Of a stretch of DNA of 48,170 bases, positions 36,103-44,200 are shown piece by piece. The stretch is from a virus. The notes under the pieces are model-generated. The model was not told the origin of the DNA. It ran no database searches and was given only the letters and a program-made list of their open reading frames with translations. A program made the translations under genes and the position numbers. Position 1 is the first letter of the stretch. Every line of letters begins with the position of its first letter. Location: IMG/VR virus record IMGVR_UViG_3300010158_000104, positions 1-48,170 of that record; one strand, written 5' to 3'.

Positions 36103-37191
36103 TTATTTTGTTAAACCCGCTAACTTGCGGATATCAACAATATTATCTAAGCCTACCGCTGGCTTGCTTTCACGATTACCAGTTACTTCAGTGCCTTCGG
36201 CTAACATCTTTTTAGGTGCTTGCTTTTGGGCGCCTTCCATTACTGCGGGTAGGTATTTCTCAAATGCGGCGTGCAATTTTACAGTCTGAACTGACTCTAA
36301 AAGGTCTTGCATAACCACTCTCTTTTCACCAGCTAGTGGTGATAGCAATTCTGCCATAACGGTTTTACGCTCTATTAGATCTTTTGTAACGCGAATTTCA
36401 CGTTGCGCAGATTCTACTAGATTTGCTTTTTCCGATACCACTTGTTTTGCTTCTGCTAGTTCTTGATCTTTCTTAGCGATGATCTTTAACAATTTACTTG
36501 TCTCGGACTTTTCATTTAGGAAGGAACCAGAATACTCTTGTGCAAACGCTTCATACAATCTACGACCAAAGTCATTGTTACGGGCACTGTCAATATCTTC
36601 TTTCAATTGCTTAATTTCAGATGTTAACTTTTTAGTGACTGTACTTTCAACTACTCTTGCGCTTTGTGTAATAAAGGCTTGACGGATTTGATCAAACTTG
36701 CTCTTTGCTTCACGTACCAACTTAACTTTCGTTTCAGCTAGATCACGCTTGTCTACAGCGAATTCACCAATTTCTTTTGCTAGAGCATGTACAACAAACT
36801 GCTCTAACTTACCAAAGTTCTCAGAAACTTTCTTACGGTCTCCTTGGAACTCGACTAACTCTCTGCCTAATTGATTAATAACAAAACCTTCTAGTTTTTT
36901 AGCATCTTCAGCAATACGTTGTTGGTACGCTACTTTTGCTTCTGCTAGAGACTTCTTGTCATTATACAATTCGGCCATTTCTGCGGCCAATCGCTCGCTT
37001 AACATCTTGTCGATCGCTTCTACCATCACAGTTTTATCATGATTGTATTTTTGTGCGAATTCTTCACGAAGTTCAGCGGTAACATGGTCGCGATTCTCTT
37101 GAATCTTTTGAGTGAAGGCAGCTTCAATAGAAGTTTTAACTTCTTCTGACATTACTCCAGACTCTACTAATTGTTTGAATGCGTCCAACAT
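36103..37191 (-). CDS. 22: Prohead core scaffold protein, gp22-like
   Basis: A protein of 362 aa (T4 gp22 is 269 aa). It is almost wholly helical and charged, with coiled-coil stretches (TAELREEFAQKYNHDKTVMV, KKSLAEAKVAYQQRIAEDAK, SEIKQLKEDIDSARNNDFGR). Near the C-terminus MLAEGTEVTG contains a LAE gp21-type cleavage site. In the T4 family the protein builds the inner core on which gp23 assembles and is digested during maturation. GAGGAGA precedes the ATG. The place between gp21 and gp23 is as in T4. Confidence 0.87.
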   Translation of the reverse strand: MLDAFKQLVESGVMSEEVKTSIEAAFTQKIQENRDHVTAELREEFAQKYNHDKTVMVEAIDKMLSERLAAEMAELYNDKKSLAEAKVAYQQRIAEDAKKLEGFVINQLGRELVEFQGDRKKVSENFGKLEQFVVHALAKEIGEFAVDKRDLAETKVKLVREAKSKFDQIRQAFITQSARVVESTVTKKLTSEIKQLKEDIDSARNNDFGRRLYEAFAQEYSGSFLNEKSETSKLLKIIAKKDQELAEAKQVVSEKANLVESAQREIRVTKDLIERKTVMAELLSPLAGEKRVVMQDLLESVQTVKLHAAFEKYLPAVMEGAQKQAPKKMLAEGTEVTGNRESKPAVGLDNIVDIRKLAGLTK

Positions 37192-37208
37192 TTTTTTCTC
37201 CTCGGGCT

Positions 37209-37838
37209 TTATTTTAGACCTTTAATAATTTGCATGAGAGACTCTTGCAAATATTTCTGGGCCTTTGGATCTTCTTTTACTTCTTTTGCTACCTGTAGTG
37301 CTCTATACCCGCCACGATTGTTCATCAAATGCTCATAAACAGGTGTAGGATAAGCGCCAGGTGCGCTAGGTTGTGCAACTATATCGACAGTGATAATTTC
37401 GAAGTCAGAAACTTTGCCAGACATATCGTCAACGTTGCCGCTGCCTCTACTACTGACTCCAAGTTTTACACCAGCTTCGAGCATAGTGCGAATCAAGTTA
37501 CCCATTGGTGTAGGCAAGATTTTAAACTTGCCATAACCGTTAGGACCTTCCATCCACATTTGAGTGATCATATGGGATACACGGTCCAAATTTACTTTTA
37601 AATCATCTGGGTGATCAACTTCACCTAATACAGAATAACCATTTTGAATCTGATCATTTAGTGTCTTCACAGCACGTTCAATTTCATCTACAGGATAGAC
37701 TCGTTGATTCGCATTGCGAATACCACCTTGAATGGCAATGCCCTTCAAGTGAAGATTTTTGCCATCTTTATCGTCCGACTCCATTACGATGCCGGACTGA
37801 TCGAAACTTAGGTGTTCTCTTAGATAAGTGGGTTTCAT
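37209..37838 (-). CDS. 21: Prohead maturation protease, gp21-like
   Basis: A protein of 209 aa (T4 gp21 is 212 aa). The catalytic region is clear: GYSVLGEVDHPDDLKVNLDR contains the active-site His (DHPDD, residue about 76) and GVKLGVSSRGSGNVDD the nucleophile Ser (SSRG, residue about 127). SDFEIITVDIVAQPSAPGAY follows, as in the family. In T4 the enzyme digests the core and trims gp23 and other head proteins after assembly. It overlaps no neighbour; the gp67-like gene ends 13 nt before it and gp22 follows after 17 nt. Confidence 0.92.
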   Translation of the reverse strand: MKPTYLREHLSFDQSGIVMESDDKDGKNLHLKGIAIQGGIRNANQRVYPVDEIERAVKTLNDQIQNGYSVLGEVDHPDDLKVNLDRVSHMITQMWMEGPNGYGKFKILPTPMGNLIRTMLEAGVKLGVSSRGSGNVDDMSGKVSDFEIITVDIVAQPSAPGAYPTPVYEHLMNNRGGYRALQVAKEVKEDPKAQKYLQESLMQIIKGLK

Positions 37839-37851
37839 CCAGATTCTCTAA

Positions 37852-38829
37852 TTATAGTTTCTTAAGGAAAGTAGGGATTTTGCCAACGCTAGTTTGTCCA
37901 GCCTTGTCACCTGTACCGGATCCAACTGGTCCAGGACCTGCGCCCTTCTTCTCTGCCCCGTGTCCACCTTTAACACCTGCTAGTGTCTTAACGCCAGACT
38001 TCATACCGTCCACGTTGTGGATACCTTTAGCAAACTTTTCGCCAGAAACTGGATTAATACCTTTGCTGCCTTTAGCTGGGCTTGTACCAGTGTTACTAGA
38101 ACCTTCTGTACCACCTTGAACTAAATTCTTGGCATTTGCACCGCTTGTTGGCTTACCAGAACCGCTGCTGATTGGGCTCTTACCTTCAACTGGGGCACCT
38201 TCTTTATCACCGGAACCTGCACCTACGTACTGTCCTTGTGTTTTCATGCTGTTCTTATCCCAGTCGTTTCCAACTTTTTCTGTGTACTCACGTGTCATAC
38301 GACGACCTTCGTGCATACCCATCATCATACCTTCATCTTCATCTTCGCCATCCATTTCTTCATCGCCAAATTCATCATGTGGCATTTCAGAACCTTGGGC
38401 TTGCTCTAGTTCAGCAAATGCTGCTTCTAGTTCAGCAATAGCATTCTTGATGTCAAAAATAGCTTTGTCTTCACCAGCTTCTGGACCTTCTTCTCCGTCC
38501 ATGTCATCATCACCGATGTCAGCACCGAAGTCGTCAGTAGCGTCGCCGCCCATTTCATCTTCTTCGTCGTCGGCTTCCATGCTGTAGCTGTCTTCTAGAT
38601 CAATGTTTTCATCCATTTCTTCGTCGTCTTCTTCAGCAGACTCATCCATTTCTTCGTCGTCTTCTTCAGCAGACTCATCCATTTCTTCGTCTTCTTCTGC
38701 TTCTTCAGCAATTAAATTCTCATATATATCTCTTGACTTTTCAACAACGATTTCATGGAATAGCTCATTGGCTTTATCCATTTCTTCATTGACAATTAAG
38801 TCTAATAGTTGTTCAAACTTTGTAGACAT
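37852..38829 (-). CDS. Acidic prohead core protein, gp67-like N-terminus, extended
   Basis: A protein of 325 aa, much longer than T4 gp67 (80 aa). The N-terminal 45 residues (FEQLLDLIVNEEMDKANELF, HEIVVEKSRDIYENLIAEEA) resemble gp67 in style. Then follow acidic repeats of 11 residues (EEDDEEMDESA, two full and one partial) and Asp/Glu-rich sequence to about residue 150. The last 150 residues are Gly/Lys/Ser-rich and low complexity. LIAE at about residue 40 is a possible gp21 site. Its order before gp21 and gp22 matches T4 gene 67/68. A role as core protein cut by gp21 is inference from position and composition. AGGAG precedes the ATG. Confidence 0.72.
   Translation of the reverse strand: MSTKFEQLLDLIVNEEMDKANELFHEIVVEKSRDIYENLIAEEAEEDEEMDESAEEDDEEMDESAEEDDEEMDENIDLEDSYSMEADDEEDEMGGDATDDFGADIGDDDMDGEEGPEAGEDKAIFDIKNAIAELEAAFAELEQAQGSEMPHDEFGDEEMDGEDEDEGMMMGMHEGRRMTREYTEKVGNDWDKNSMKTQGQYVGAGSGDKEGAPVEGKSPISSGSGKPTSGANAKNLVQGGTEGSSNTGTSPAKGSKGINPVSGEKFAKGIHNVDGMKSGVKTLAGVKGGHGAEKKGAGPGPVGSGTGDKAGQTSVGKIPTFLKKL
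38609..38674. repeat. 33-bp tandem repeat in the gp67-like gene
   Basis: Two identical 33-bp units (38609-38641, 38642-38674) followed by a shorter diverged copy. Each encodes 11 acidic residues. Confidence 0.85.
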
Positions 38830-38872
38830 TGCGGTTATCTCCTATGTTAGTTTCGCGGCAAGGCTGTGTTGT

Positions 38873-38880
38873 TATTTAAG
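38873..38880 (-). promoter_or_regulatory. Possible late promoter for the prohead core/capsid genes
   Basis: CTTAAATA on the minus strand, 43 nt before the ATG at 38829. It is the nearest match upstream of the head operon and lies after a hairpin at 38903-38926. Confidence 0.42.
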
Positions 38881-38902
38881 TGGGATTGTATAAAGGTATG
38901 GG

Positions 38903-38926
38903 AAATAGGCCAAAAACGGCCTATTT
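38903..38926 (-). terminator. Hairpin between the small head gene and the gp67-like gene
   Basis: A 9-bp perfect stem (38903-38911 with 38918-38926: AAATAGGCC/GGCCTATTT) with a 6-nt loop. No T-run follows on the minus strand, so terminator function is uncertain; an RNA-processing or stability role is an alternative. The 175-bp gap here holds only this and the promoter motif at 38873. Confidence 0.5.
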
Positions 38927-39004
38927 CAGATAAAAGCGTGAAGAATTTTTGCAATTTCTTGTTAAAATATTTAAGTTTTCACTAAAAATATTTAAACTAT
39001 CAGT

Positions 39005-39250
39005 TTATGCAGGTGCAGCTTCCGGAGGAGGAGCTGCGTACATCTTTCTAACCAATACTAGTTCTTCTTTTTGCTCTGCTGCATGAGCATCGCCTGCTTT
39101 GCGTAAATCGTTTAACATTTTTAAGGTTAATCTAGTTTTACGAAGATCTTTAGACTTCAATACACTCGTATCATTATCAGAATCGTAACGATTGTCATCG
39201 GACATATCTGCCTGATCTTTGTCAAAATAAATAAATTCTCTTAAAAACAT
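39005..39250 (-). CDS. Small conserved head-region protein
   Basis: A protein of 81 aa: it begins MFLREFIYFDKDQADMSDDN, continues RYDSDNDTSVLKSKDLRKTR with LTLKMLNDLRKAGDAHAAEQ, and ends in an Ala/Pro tail. T4-like marine phages carry similar short proteins between portal and core genes, but I do not know the function; it sits near the gp67 place of T4 yet does not look like gp67. CATAAATA ends 5 nt before the ATG and overlaps the portal stop codon; no Shine-Dalgarno is seen. Confidence 0.72.
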   Translation of the reverse strand: MFLREFIYFDKDQADMSDDNRYDSDNDTSVLKSKDLRKTRLTLKMLNDLRKAGDAHAAEQKEELVLVRKMYAAPPPEAAPA

Positions 39251-39255
39251 AACAA

Positions 39256-39263
39256 TATTTATG
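39256..39263 (-). promoter_or_regulatory. Late promoter motif at the portal stop, predicted leaderless
   Basis: CATAAATA on the minus strand includes the TAA stop of the portal gene and ends 5 nt before the next ATG at 39250. Confidence 0.55.
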
Positions 39264-40992
39264 CTGGAGGAGCAGTTGTAGCACCTGCACCGCCTGCTGG
39301 TGCAGCTTCGCCGCCGCCTTCTTCACCAGGTAAAGGTTGGGTAGTTGCGCCATTCAATGCGCTCATATCAGCTCCCATGGCGTTTGCAGTAATGCCTACA
39401 CCACGTAATTCAGCATTAGCTGGCAGTGTTGTATCTGCATCAACATTCTCTTCTTGCCACATTTTTTCGTTTTCTGTAATTTCTTCTTGGCTTAGACCTA
39501 AGAATCTCTTTAAAGAAAAACGCTTACTTAGGTAAGGAACTTCGGCTAAACTGGTATATGTTGATACACGGGCTGTATCCATTTCAGTTTGACGGTAGCT
39601 GGCAAAGTTTTGCGGTGGACTAAACTTAACATCAAAAATATTACTGTCAATATTAATACCTTTGTTGTGCAAATACAGTTTAAATTCTGTATCAAACACG
39701 TCATTCATTAGACTTTGGAGACGCTCGCAATATTTGTTAAATCGCAATTCTTGGATGTAGGCTGTCCCAACTCGACCATCATTAAAACTACTTCCGCCAT
39801 CGTCGCTGCCAGTAGGTAGATAACTGCTAGGTATGCGCAAAGCACGAAACAGTTTATTAGTAAAATACTTAAGATCATCAATCTCACCTAGATTAGTACC
39901 ACCAGGTAGTACTTCAACTTTACTTCCGCGGCCTTCAGCGGTTTGTGGGAAAAAGTAATCTTCGTTGATACTTAATGGGTTATAACCAGCATCAATCATT
40001 GTCTGGCCACCACCTGTAGCACTGGGAATTCTGCGTTGATTTACTTCGTTTTTGACACGTTCTACAAAGCCCATTGCCAAGTGGCTTGGCATATTACCAA
40101 CGTCAATGTAGAAAACTCTACGCTCTGGAGCACGTTGTATACGATAGATGATAATAGCATCTTCTAGCAATTCTTTTTGCTTGTAAACTTTAAAAATGCT
40201 TTCTAAAAGACTAGTTCCAAATGGGTAATTGTTGTCTAAACCTTCGCTTAAACTGATGTGTAGCACATGTCTTGCATCAATATTATATTGATTTTCATTT
40301 CGACTAAATCGATTACCGTTAAGATTTGTAGGGAACGCACCTGTCATTCCTCGTGAGCCGCCAGCGCCACCTTGCCCTGCGGCATAGCTACTGGCGTATT
40401 GACTGCCGCCACCTGTTACATTGCTAGGACTAATGGCAGTTGTAGCCAGTGTTTCTAAATTAGGATTAAAATCACGGATAACATATTGTTCAGGTTTCTT
40501 GCCTTCACTTTCATTAACAATAATACGATCAACTTTTTGTGAATCGACAAACATCCAAGCCTGTGTTTCAGGATCGCGAACAAAAAATACATCACCGTAT
40601 TTGAAAGTATTTCGGACTATTTTAAAAATTCGTTTGTCAAATTTATTAAGTTTAGTCCACTGTTGCATGTACTTTTTAATGACAGTTACTTCAGTTGGAG
40701 TAGCTTGATCTTTGTAGAATACACGGAAAGGTGTTCCAGTTTCTTCATTCATTTGGCTGCAAAATTCAGCTAAAATGTCCAAGGCAGCATTAACTTCACT
40801 GTCAGCATCCATTGTATCGTATTGACCATAACGCTCTAAACGATTTGGGTGTCCAGAATATACATCTGGCAAATAGCTAGAGTAGTTTCTGTGTGTAGGG
40901 TTGGCGCGACTATCTGCATTGACAGACCCGTTTATAGGGCTCATTGCACCAGATGTATCAACTAAAGTAAAATATTTTCTCCAACCCGCCAT
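39259..40992 (-). CDS. 20: Portal vertex protein, gp20-like
   Basis: A protein of 577 aa (T4 gp20 is 524 aa). Characteristic stretches: ERYGQYDTMDADSEVNAALD, ILAEFCSQMNEETGTPFRVF, KLNKFDKRIFKIVRNTFKYG with DVFFVRDPETQAWMFVDSQK, then RIQRAPERRVFYIDVGNMPS and EDYFFPQTAEGRGSKVEVLP. These follow the T4-family portal order. The C-terminal 60 residues are Ala/Gly/Pro-rich. A dodecamer of this protein forms the DNA entry channel and starts head assembly. It follows the tape measure gene on the same strand with a 20-nt gap. Confidence 0.92.
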   Translation of the reverse strand: MAGWRKYFTLVDTSGAMSPINGSVNADSRANPTHRNYSSYLPDVYSGHPNRLERYGQYDTMDADSEVNAALDILAEFCSQMNEETGTPFRVFYKDQATPTEVTVIKKYMQQWTKLNKFDKRIFKIVRNTFKYGDVFFVRDPETQAWMFVDSQKVDRIIVNESEGKKPEQYVIRDFNPNLETLATTAISPSNVTGGGSQYASSYAAGQGGAGGSRGMTGAFPTNLNGNRFSRNENQYNIDARHVLHISLSEGLDNNYPFGTSLLESIFKVYKQKELLEDAIIIYRIQRAPERRVFYIDVGNMPSHLAMGFVERVKNEVNQRRIPSATGGGQTMIDAGYNPLSINEDYFFPQTAEGRGSKVEVLPGGTNLGEIDDLKYFTNKLFRALRIPSSYLPTGSDDGGSSFNDGRVGTAYIQELRFNKYCERLQSLMNDVFDTEFKLYLHNKGINIDSNIFDVKFSPPQNFASYRQTEMDTARVSTYTSLAEVPYLSKRFSLKRFLGLSQEEITENEKMWQEENVDADTTLPANAELRGVGITANAMGADMSALNGATTQPLPGEEGGGEAAPAGGAGATTAPPA

Positions 40993-41012
40993 ATTACGTT
41001 GCCTCTATCATT

Positions 41013-43184
41013 TTAAAATTTGAAAAGATCACCACCTAAAGATTTAGTAGCATCGTGAGTACGTCTAGTGTATTCTGCCGTTTCTTTCATGTACCTAATC
41101 ATTTCCATTGTTTGCTTATTTAACGTCTCTAGCTCTGATTGTAAATTATTAAAGTACTTGATAGGAGATATAATTTCTGGTCCTGCTTCACCTGCGGTTA
41201 TATTGGTTGCTTTGGAAACTATAGCACCATCAGCAGCTTTCTTTGAGTCACTTCCTAATCGTTCTCCAGCAGTTTTACCAAGAGATCCTACGACCATAGA
41301 GCCAAGAATACTGCCAATAATAGCGCCAGGTGCTGCACCAATGCCGAAAAACAATGATCCAATAGATGCACCTAAGGCCGTACCCACCGCGCTGCCAGCT
41401 GCTTCGCCCCAGGCTCCACCTTTGGCTTTATTTGCTTCTTCTTTAGATATTGTTCCTTCTTTTTCTTGCTTTTTAATATCGCTAAGATCACTAGCTAGCA
41501 TTAATCCACTGAGTACAGTACCAATCACACTAGGGCTTTTAAGAAATCTTTTTACGGTTCCTCCTGCACCTCCACCGCCCTTAGGAGGTTTATCGCCCTT
41601 ACCTGTTTTATCAAGTAAGTCACCTAATCCGCCACTAGCAGCATCTTTTGCAGCTTCTGCTGTTTTAGCAGCAGTAAAATTGTTAATAGCAAGCACAGCA
41701 GCACCCAATGCAATAACAAATCCCCCAAAGCCAAATGTAATAATGTCAAACCCTTTTACAACTTTGGTAATAATTGTGGCTAGTGCATTAACTACCGGAG
41801 TTAATACTTGTACAATTGGTGCAATTAATTTCATTATTGCTTGGCCAAACTCTTGAATAGCTTGTTGAGATTTTGCCGCATCTTTTGCTTCAGATTCTTT
41901 TCTTTCTGCTGTTTCTTTAGCAGCTTCAGAATATTGTTCTTTAATTGCTTGCTCGCCTGCAATTCTATCTTTTGCAGCCAGTTTAACTGCATCTTCGTTG
42001 CCTTTTAGCACACCACTGTACGAGCCCACTGCTCCAGCGAGTCTGCCTAGATCTCTAGCATTAGATTGTCTGCCTTTAATTTCGTTATCTTGAACTTCTT
42101 GACTCTTTGCACCGTAGGTACGTCTTAGATCTAGATCTCTTTTTATAGAATCGGCTGTTTGTCCGCTAAGTGCAGTTAATTTTTTACCTGCTTCTCCCTG
42201 TACTGCAACACCCATTGCACTGGCTTTGGCAATATCTGCACCGCCTTTTCCATATAATGATGTAGCTCGCTTAACGTTCTGTTCAATTAATTCACGTTCT
42301 TCTTTTGATTTGCTTGCAAGGAACAGTTGGAATTCTGCTTCTTCCATTTCTTCTTTTAATTTCTTTTGCTGCTCTTCTCTGCTCTTGCCTGTAATTTGAG
42401 CCAGCTGATCTAATTCTTCTAGATACAGTGTAGTACCTTTGGTAAGAGCAGCAGTGTCCTGCATCTCTTGTCTATTACGACCACCTGTCAATGAAATGTA
42501 ATTTAACATTCCTTGATTAACTTCTTCAGTAGTGTAGCCCAATGCTCTTAAATTATTACCTGCGTCACTGCTTAACAAAGTGTTGCTGGCCTTAACAAAC
42601 GATTTAGCACCTTGATTAACGGTGCCGCCCATCTTGGCAAACACTTCACCGTTGTTTTTCATCATGCTAGAAAACTGATCTAATGTCATATAAGTGCTGA
42701 GAGCAGCTTGACGCAATTGCGTCAAACTACCACCAAAATTAACACCAGATGTACTTACCTGCTGGTACATCTTCATATTTTCGTCTTGAAAATCAGAAAC
42801 ACGTTTTAGTGCTGTGGCAAATACACCCAGTATTCCGGGCATTGCTTCAAACGCACCAAACACATTTCCTAGAGTAGCAGTACCTTTGGTTAAATTATCA
42901 ACCAACGGAGAAATGCTTCTGTCCAATGTTCGAATCTTATCAGCAGTTTGCCAACCTACTGTGGATAAGTTGCTAAACATTCCCGAAGACTGTTTAGCAT
43001 TGGTATTCATCTGCTCAACTATCTTAGGATCTAGTCCTGATTTAGTTGCCAGCTCTTTAATAGCTTCTTTTTGTGCTTTGGTAGTTGCAAGAGATGCTTG
43101 AAGTATCAGCCGTAGCGTAGCTTCAGTAGCCGCATTATTCAGTACTACTTCTTCGCTGCCTATTGATCCGGTGACTTCTGCCAT
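41013..43184 (-). CDS. Tail tape measure protein
   Basis: A protein of 723 aa. The N-terminal two thirds are helical with heptad-like sequence (EEEQQKKLKEEMEEAEFQLF-type stretches, ESEAKDAAKSQQAIQEFGQA). Hydrophobic segments lie at about residues 440-520 (MKLIAPIVQVLTPVVNALAT, FGFGGFVIALGAAVLAINNF) and about 590-650 (AAGSAVGTALGASIGSLFFG, PGAIIGSILGSMVVGSLGKT). ITAGEAGPEIISPIKYF near the C-terminus is the GExGPE-type motif common in tape measures. T4 uses gp29 here; I see only architectural similarity. It is divergent from the gp26-like gene, whose end carries a frameshift signal of the kind normally found next to tape measure genes. Confidence 0.8.
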   Translation of the reverse strand: MAEVTGSIGSEEVVLNNAATEATLRLILQASLATTKAQKEAIKELATKSGLDPKIVEQMNTNAKQSSGMFSNLSTVGWQTADKIRTLDRSISPLVDNLTKGTATLGNVFGAFEAMPGILGVFATALKRVSDFQDENMKMYQQVSTSGVNFGGSLTQLRQAALSTYMTLDQFSSMMKNNGEVFAKMGGTVNQGAKSFVKASNTLLSSDAGNNLRALGYTTEEVNQGMLNYISLTGGRNRQEMQDTAALTKGTTLYLEELDQLAQITGKSREEQQKKLKEEMEEAEFQLFLASKSKEERELIEQNVKRATSLYGKGGADIAKASAMGVAVQGEAGKKLTALSGQTADSIKRDLDLRRTYGAKSQEVQDNEIKGRQSNARDLGRLAGAVGSYSGVLKGNEDAVKLAAKDRIAGEQAIKEQYSEAAKETAERKESEAKDAAKSQQAIQEFGQAIMKLIAPIVQVLTPVVNALATIITKVVKGFDIITFGFGGFVIALGAAVLAINNFTAAKTAEAAKDAASGGLGDLLDKTGKGDKPPKGGGGAGGTVKRFLKSPSVIGTVLSGLMLASDLSDIKKQEKEGTISKEEANKAKGGAWGEAAGSAVGTALGASIGSLFFGIGAAPGAIIGSILGSMVVGSLGKTAGERLGSDSKKAADGAIVSKATNITAGEAGPEIISPIKYFNNLQSELETLNKQTMEMIRYMKETAEYTRRTHDATKSLGGDLFKF

Positions 43185-43208
43185 TGTTTTTTAGTGGTTA
43201 TCTGCGTA

Positions 43209-43216
43209 GATAAATA
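43209..43216 (+). promoter_or_regulatory. Late promoter for the gp26-like gene
   Basis: GATAAATA on the plus strand, 40 nt before the ATG at 43257. CGGAG lies before the start. Confidence 0.6.
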
Positions 43217-43236
43217 TATGGTCTAATCGCATTGTT

Positions 43237-43244
43237 TATTTATC
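43237..43244 (-). promoter_or_regulatory. Late promoter for the tape measure gene
   Basis: GATAAATA on the minus strand, 52 nt before the ATG at 43184. It lies to the right of the plus-strand promoter at 43209, so the two divergent transcripts overlap at their 5' ends. Confidence 0.58.
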
Positions 43245-43256
43245 GGAGATAAAATT

Positions 43257-44129
43257 ATGGTAGCTAACCTAACCAACATACAACCAAACCCGCTTGCTTC
43301 TTTCATGAGGCAACCAAAAATCTACATTCGTTTGCCCAGCAATGGACAATTTTGGCCAGCAGGCAGTTTAGAAATGTCTGAAAATGGAGAACTACCCGTG
43401 TTTTCCATGACTGCCAAAGACGAACTAATGCTTAAAGTTCCAGATGCTGTAATGAGCGGGCAGGCCGTTGTAGATGTTATCCAACATTGTATTCCAAATA
43501 TTAAAAATGCATGGATGGTGCCCAGTATCGATTTAGATGTGTTGTTAATTGCAATTCGATTGGCAACCTATGGTGAAAAGATGACAACTCCTATTACGTT
43601 TGGAGAAGATATTGAAATGGAATACACAACGGATCTACGTACCATAATGGATTCGTTAATGCAAAACATTACCTGGGAAAGTGCTGTACAGGTAAGTCAA
43701 GATCTAACTGTGTATGTTCGTCCTTTGAACTACAAGCAGATCAGTGAAAGTGCTGTAAAAACATTTGAAACTCAAAAGATTTTGCAAATTGCCAACGATG
43801 CTGCAATGAGTGAAGCTGACAAAATTGCTGCATTTAAAGAAAGTTTTAGCAAGCTATCAGATGTTACCATTGGTATAGTTGAGAAAAGCATTTACAAAAT
43901 AGATTCAACTAACGGCGGCACTGAAGATCCAAGGCACATTAAAGAATTTATTGACAATGCCGACAAAGATATTTTTAATATTGTTCAAAATCACATTGAA
44001 CAATTGCGAGAAATAAATTCTTTAAAACCAATTACTGTTCAAGTTACTGACGAAATGAGGGCAAATGGCATCACTGGTGAAACAATTGACGTTCCATTAG
44101 TATTTGATCCTGCAACTTTTTTCGTATAA
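43257..44129 (+). CDS. 26: gp26-like baseplate/tail-assembly protein, probable shifted chaperone (0-frame product)
   Basis: A protein of 290 aa (T4 gp26 is 208 aa). It has FMRQPKIYIRLPSNGQFWPA, then GELPVFSMTAKDELMLKVPD, GQAVVDVIQHCIPNIKNAWM and VPSIDLDVLLIAIRLATYGE with ITFGEDIEMEYTTDLRTIMD, the T4 gp26 baseplate family pattern. Its last codons are ACT TTT TTC GTA TAA: T-TTT-TTC is a -1 slippery heptamer two codons before the stop. A -1 shift there would fuse the first 289 residues to the next ORF (365 aa in all). With the tape measure gene next door, a tail assembly chaperone role is likely; that is inference. Late promoter GATAAATA; Shine-Dalgarno CGGAG. Confidence 0.85.
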   Translation: MVANLTNIQPNPLASFMRQPKIYIRLPSNGQFWPAGSLEMSENGELPVFSMTAKDELMLKVPDAVMSGQAVVDVIQHCIPNIKNAWMVPSIDLDVLLIAIRLATYGEKMTTPITFGEDIEMEYTTDLRTIMDSLMQNITWESAVQVSQDLTVYVRPLNYKQISESAVKTFETQKILQIANDAAMSEADKIAAFKESFSKLSDVTIGIVEKSIYKIDSTNGGTEDPRHIKEFIDNADKDIFNIVQNHIEQLREINSLKPITVQVTDEMRANGITGETIDVPLVFDPATFFV

Positions 44130-44200
44130 GGCTTTTGTATCTTGATACTAATGGTATCAATAAGCTCATAAAAGAATACGAGACTGATACAAAAGCCTTA
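44117..44200 (+). promoter_or_regulatory. Predicted programmed -1 frameshift signal with stem-loop
   Basis: The slippery heptamer TTTTTTC (44117-44123) is read as T-TTT-TTC in the gp26-like frame. A 15-bp perfect stem follows after 3 nt: 44127-44141 pairs with 44186-44200. Its loop contains a further 7-bp hairpin (44142-44148 with 44154-44160) directly stacked on the first stem. Confidence 0.8.
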
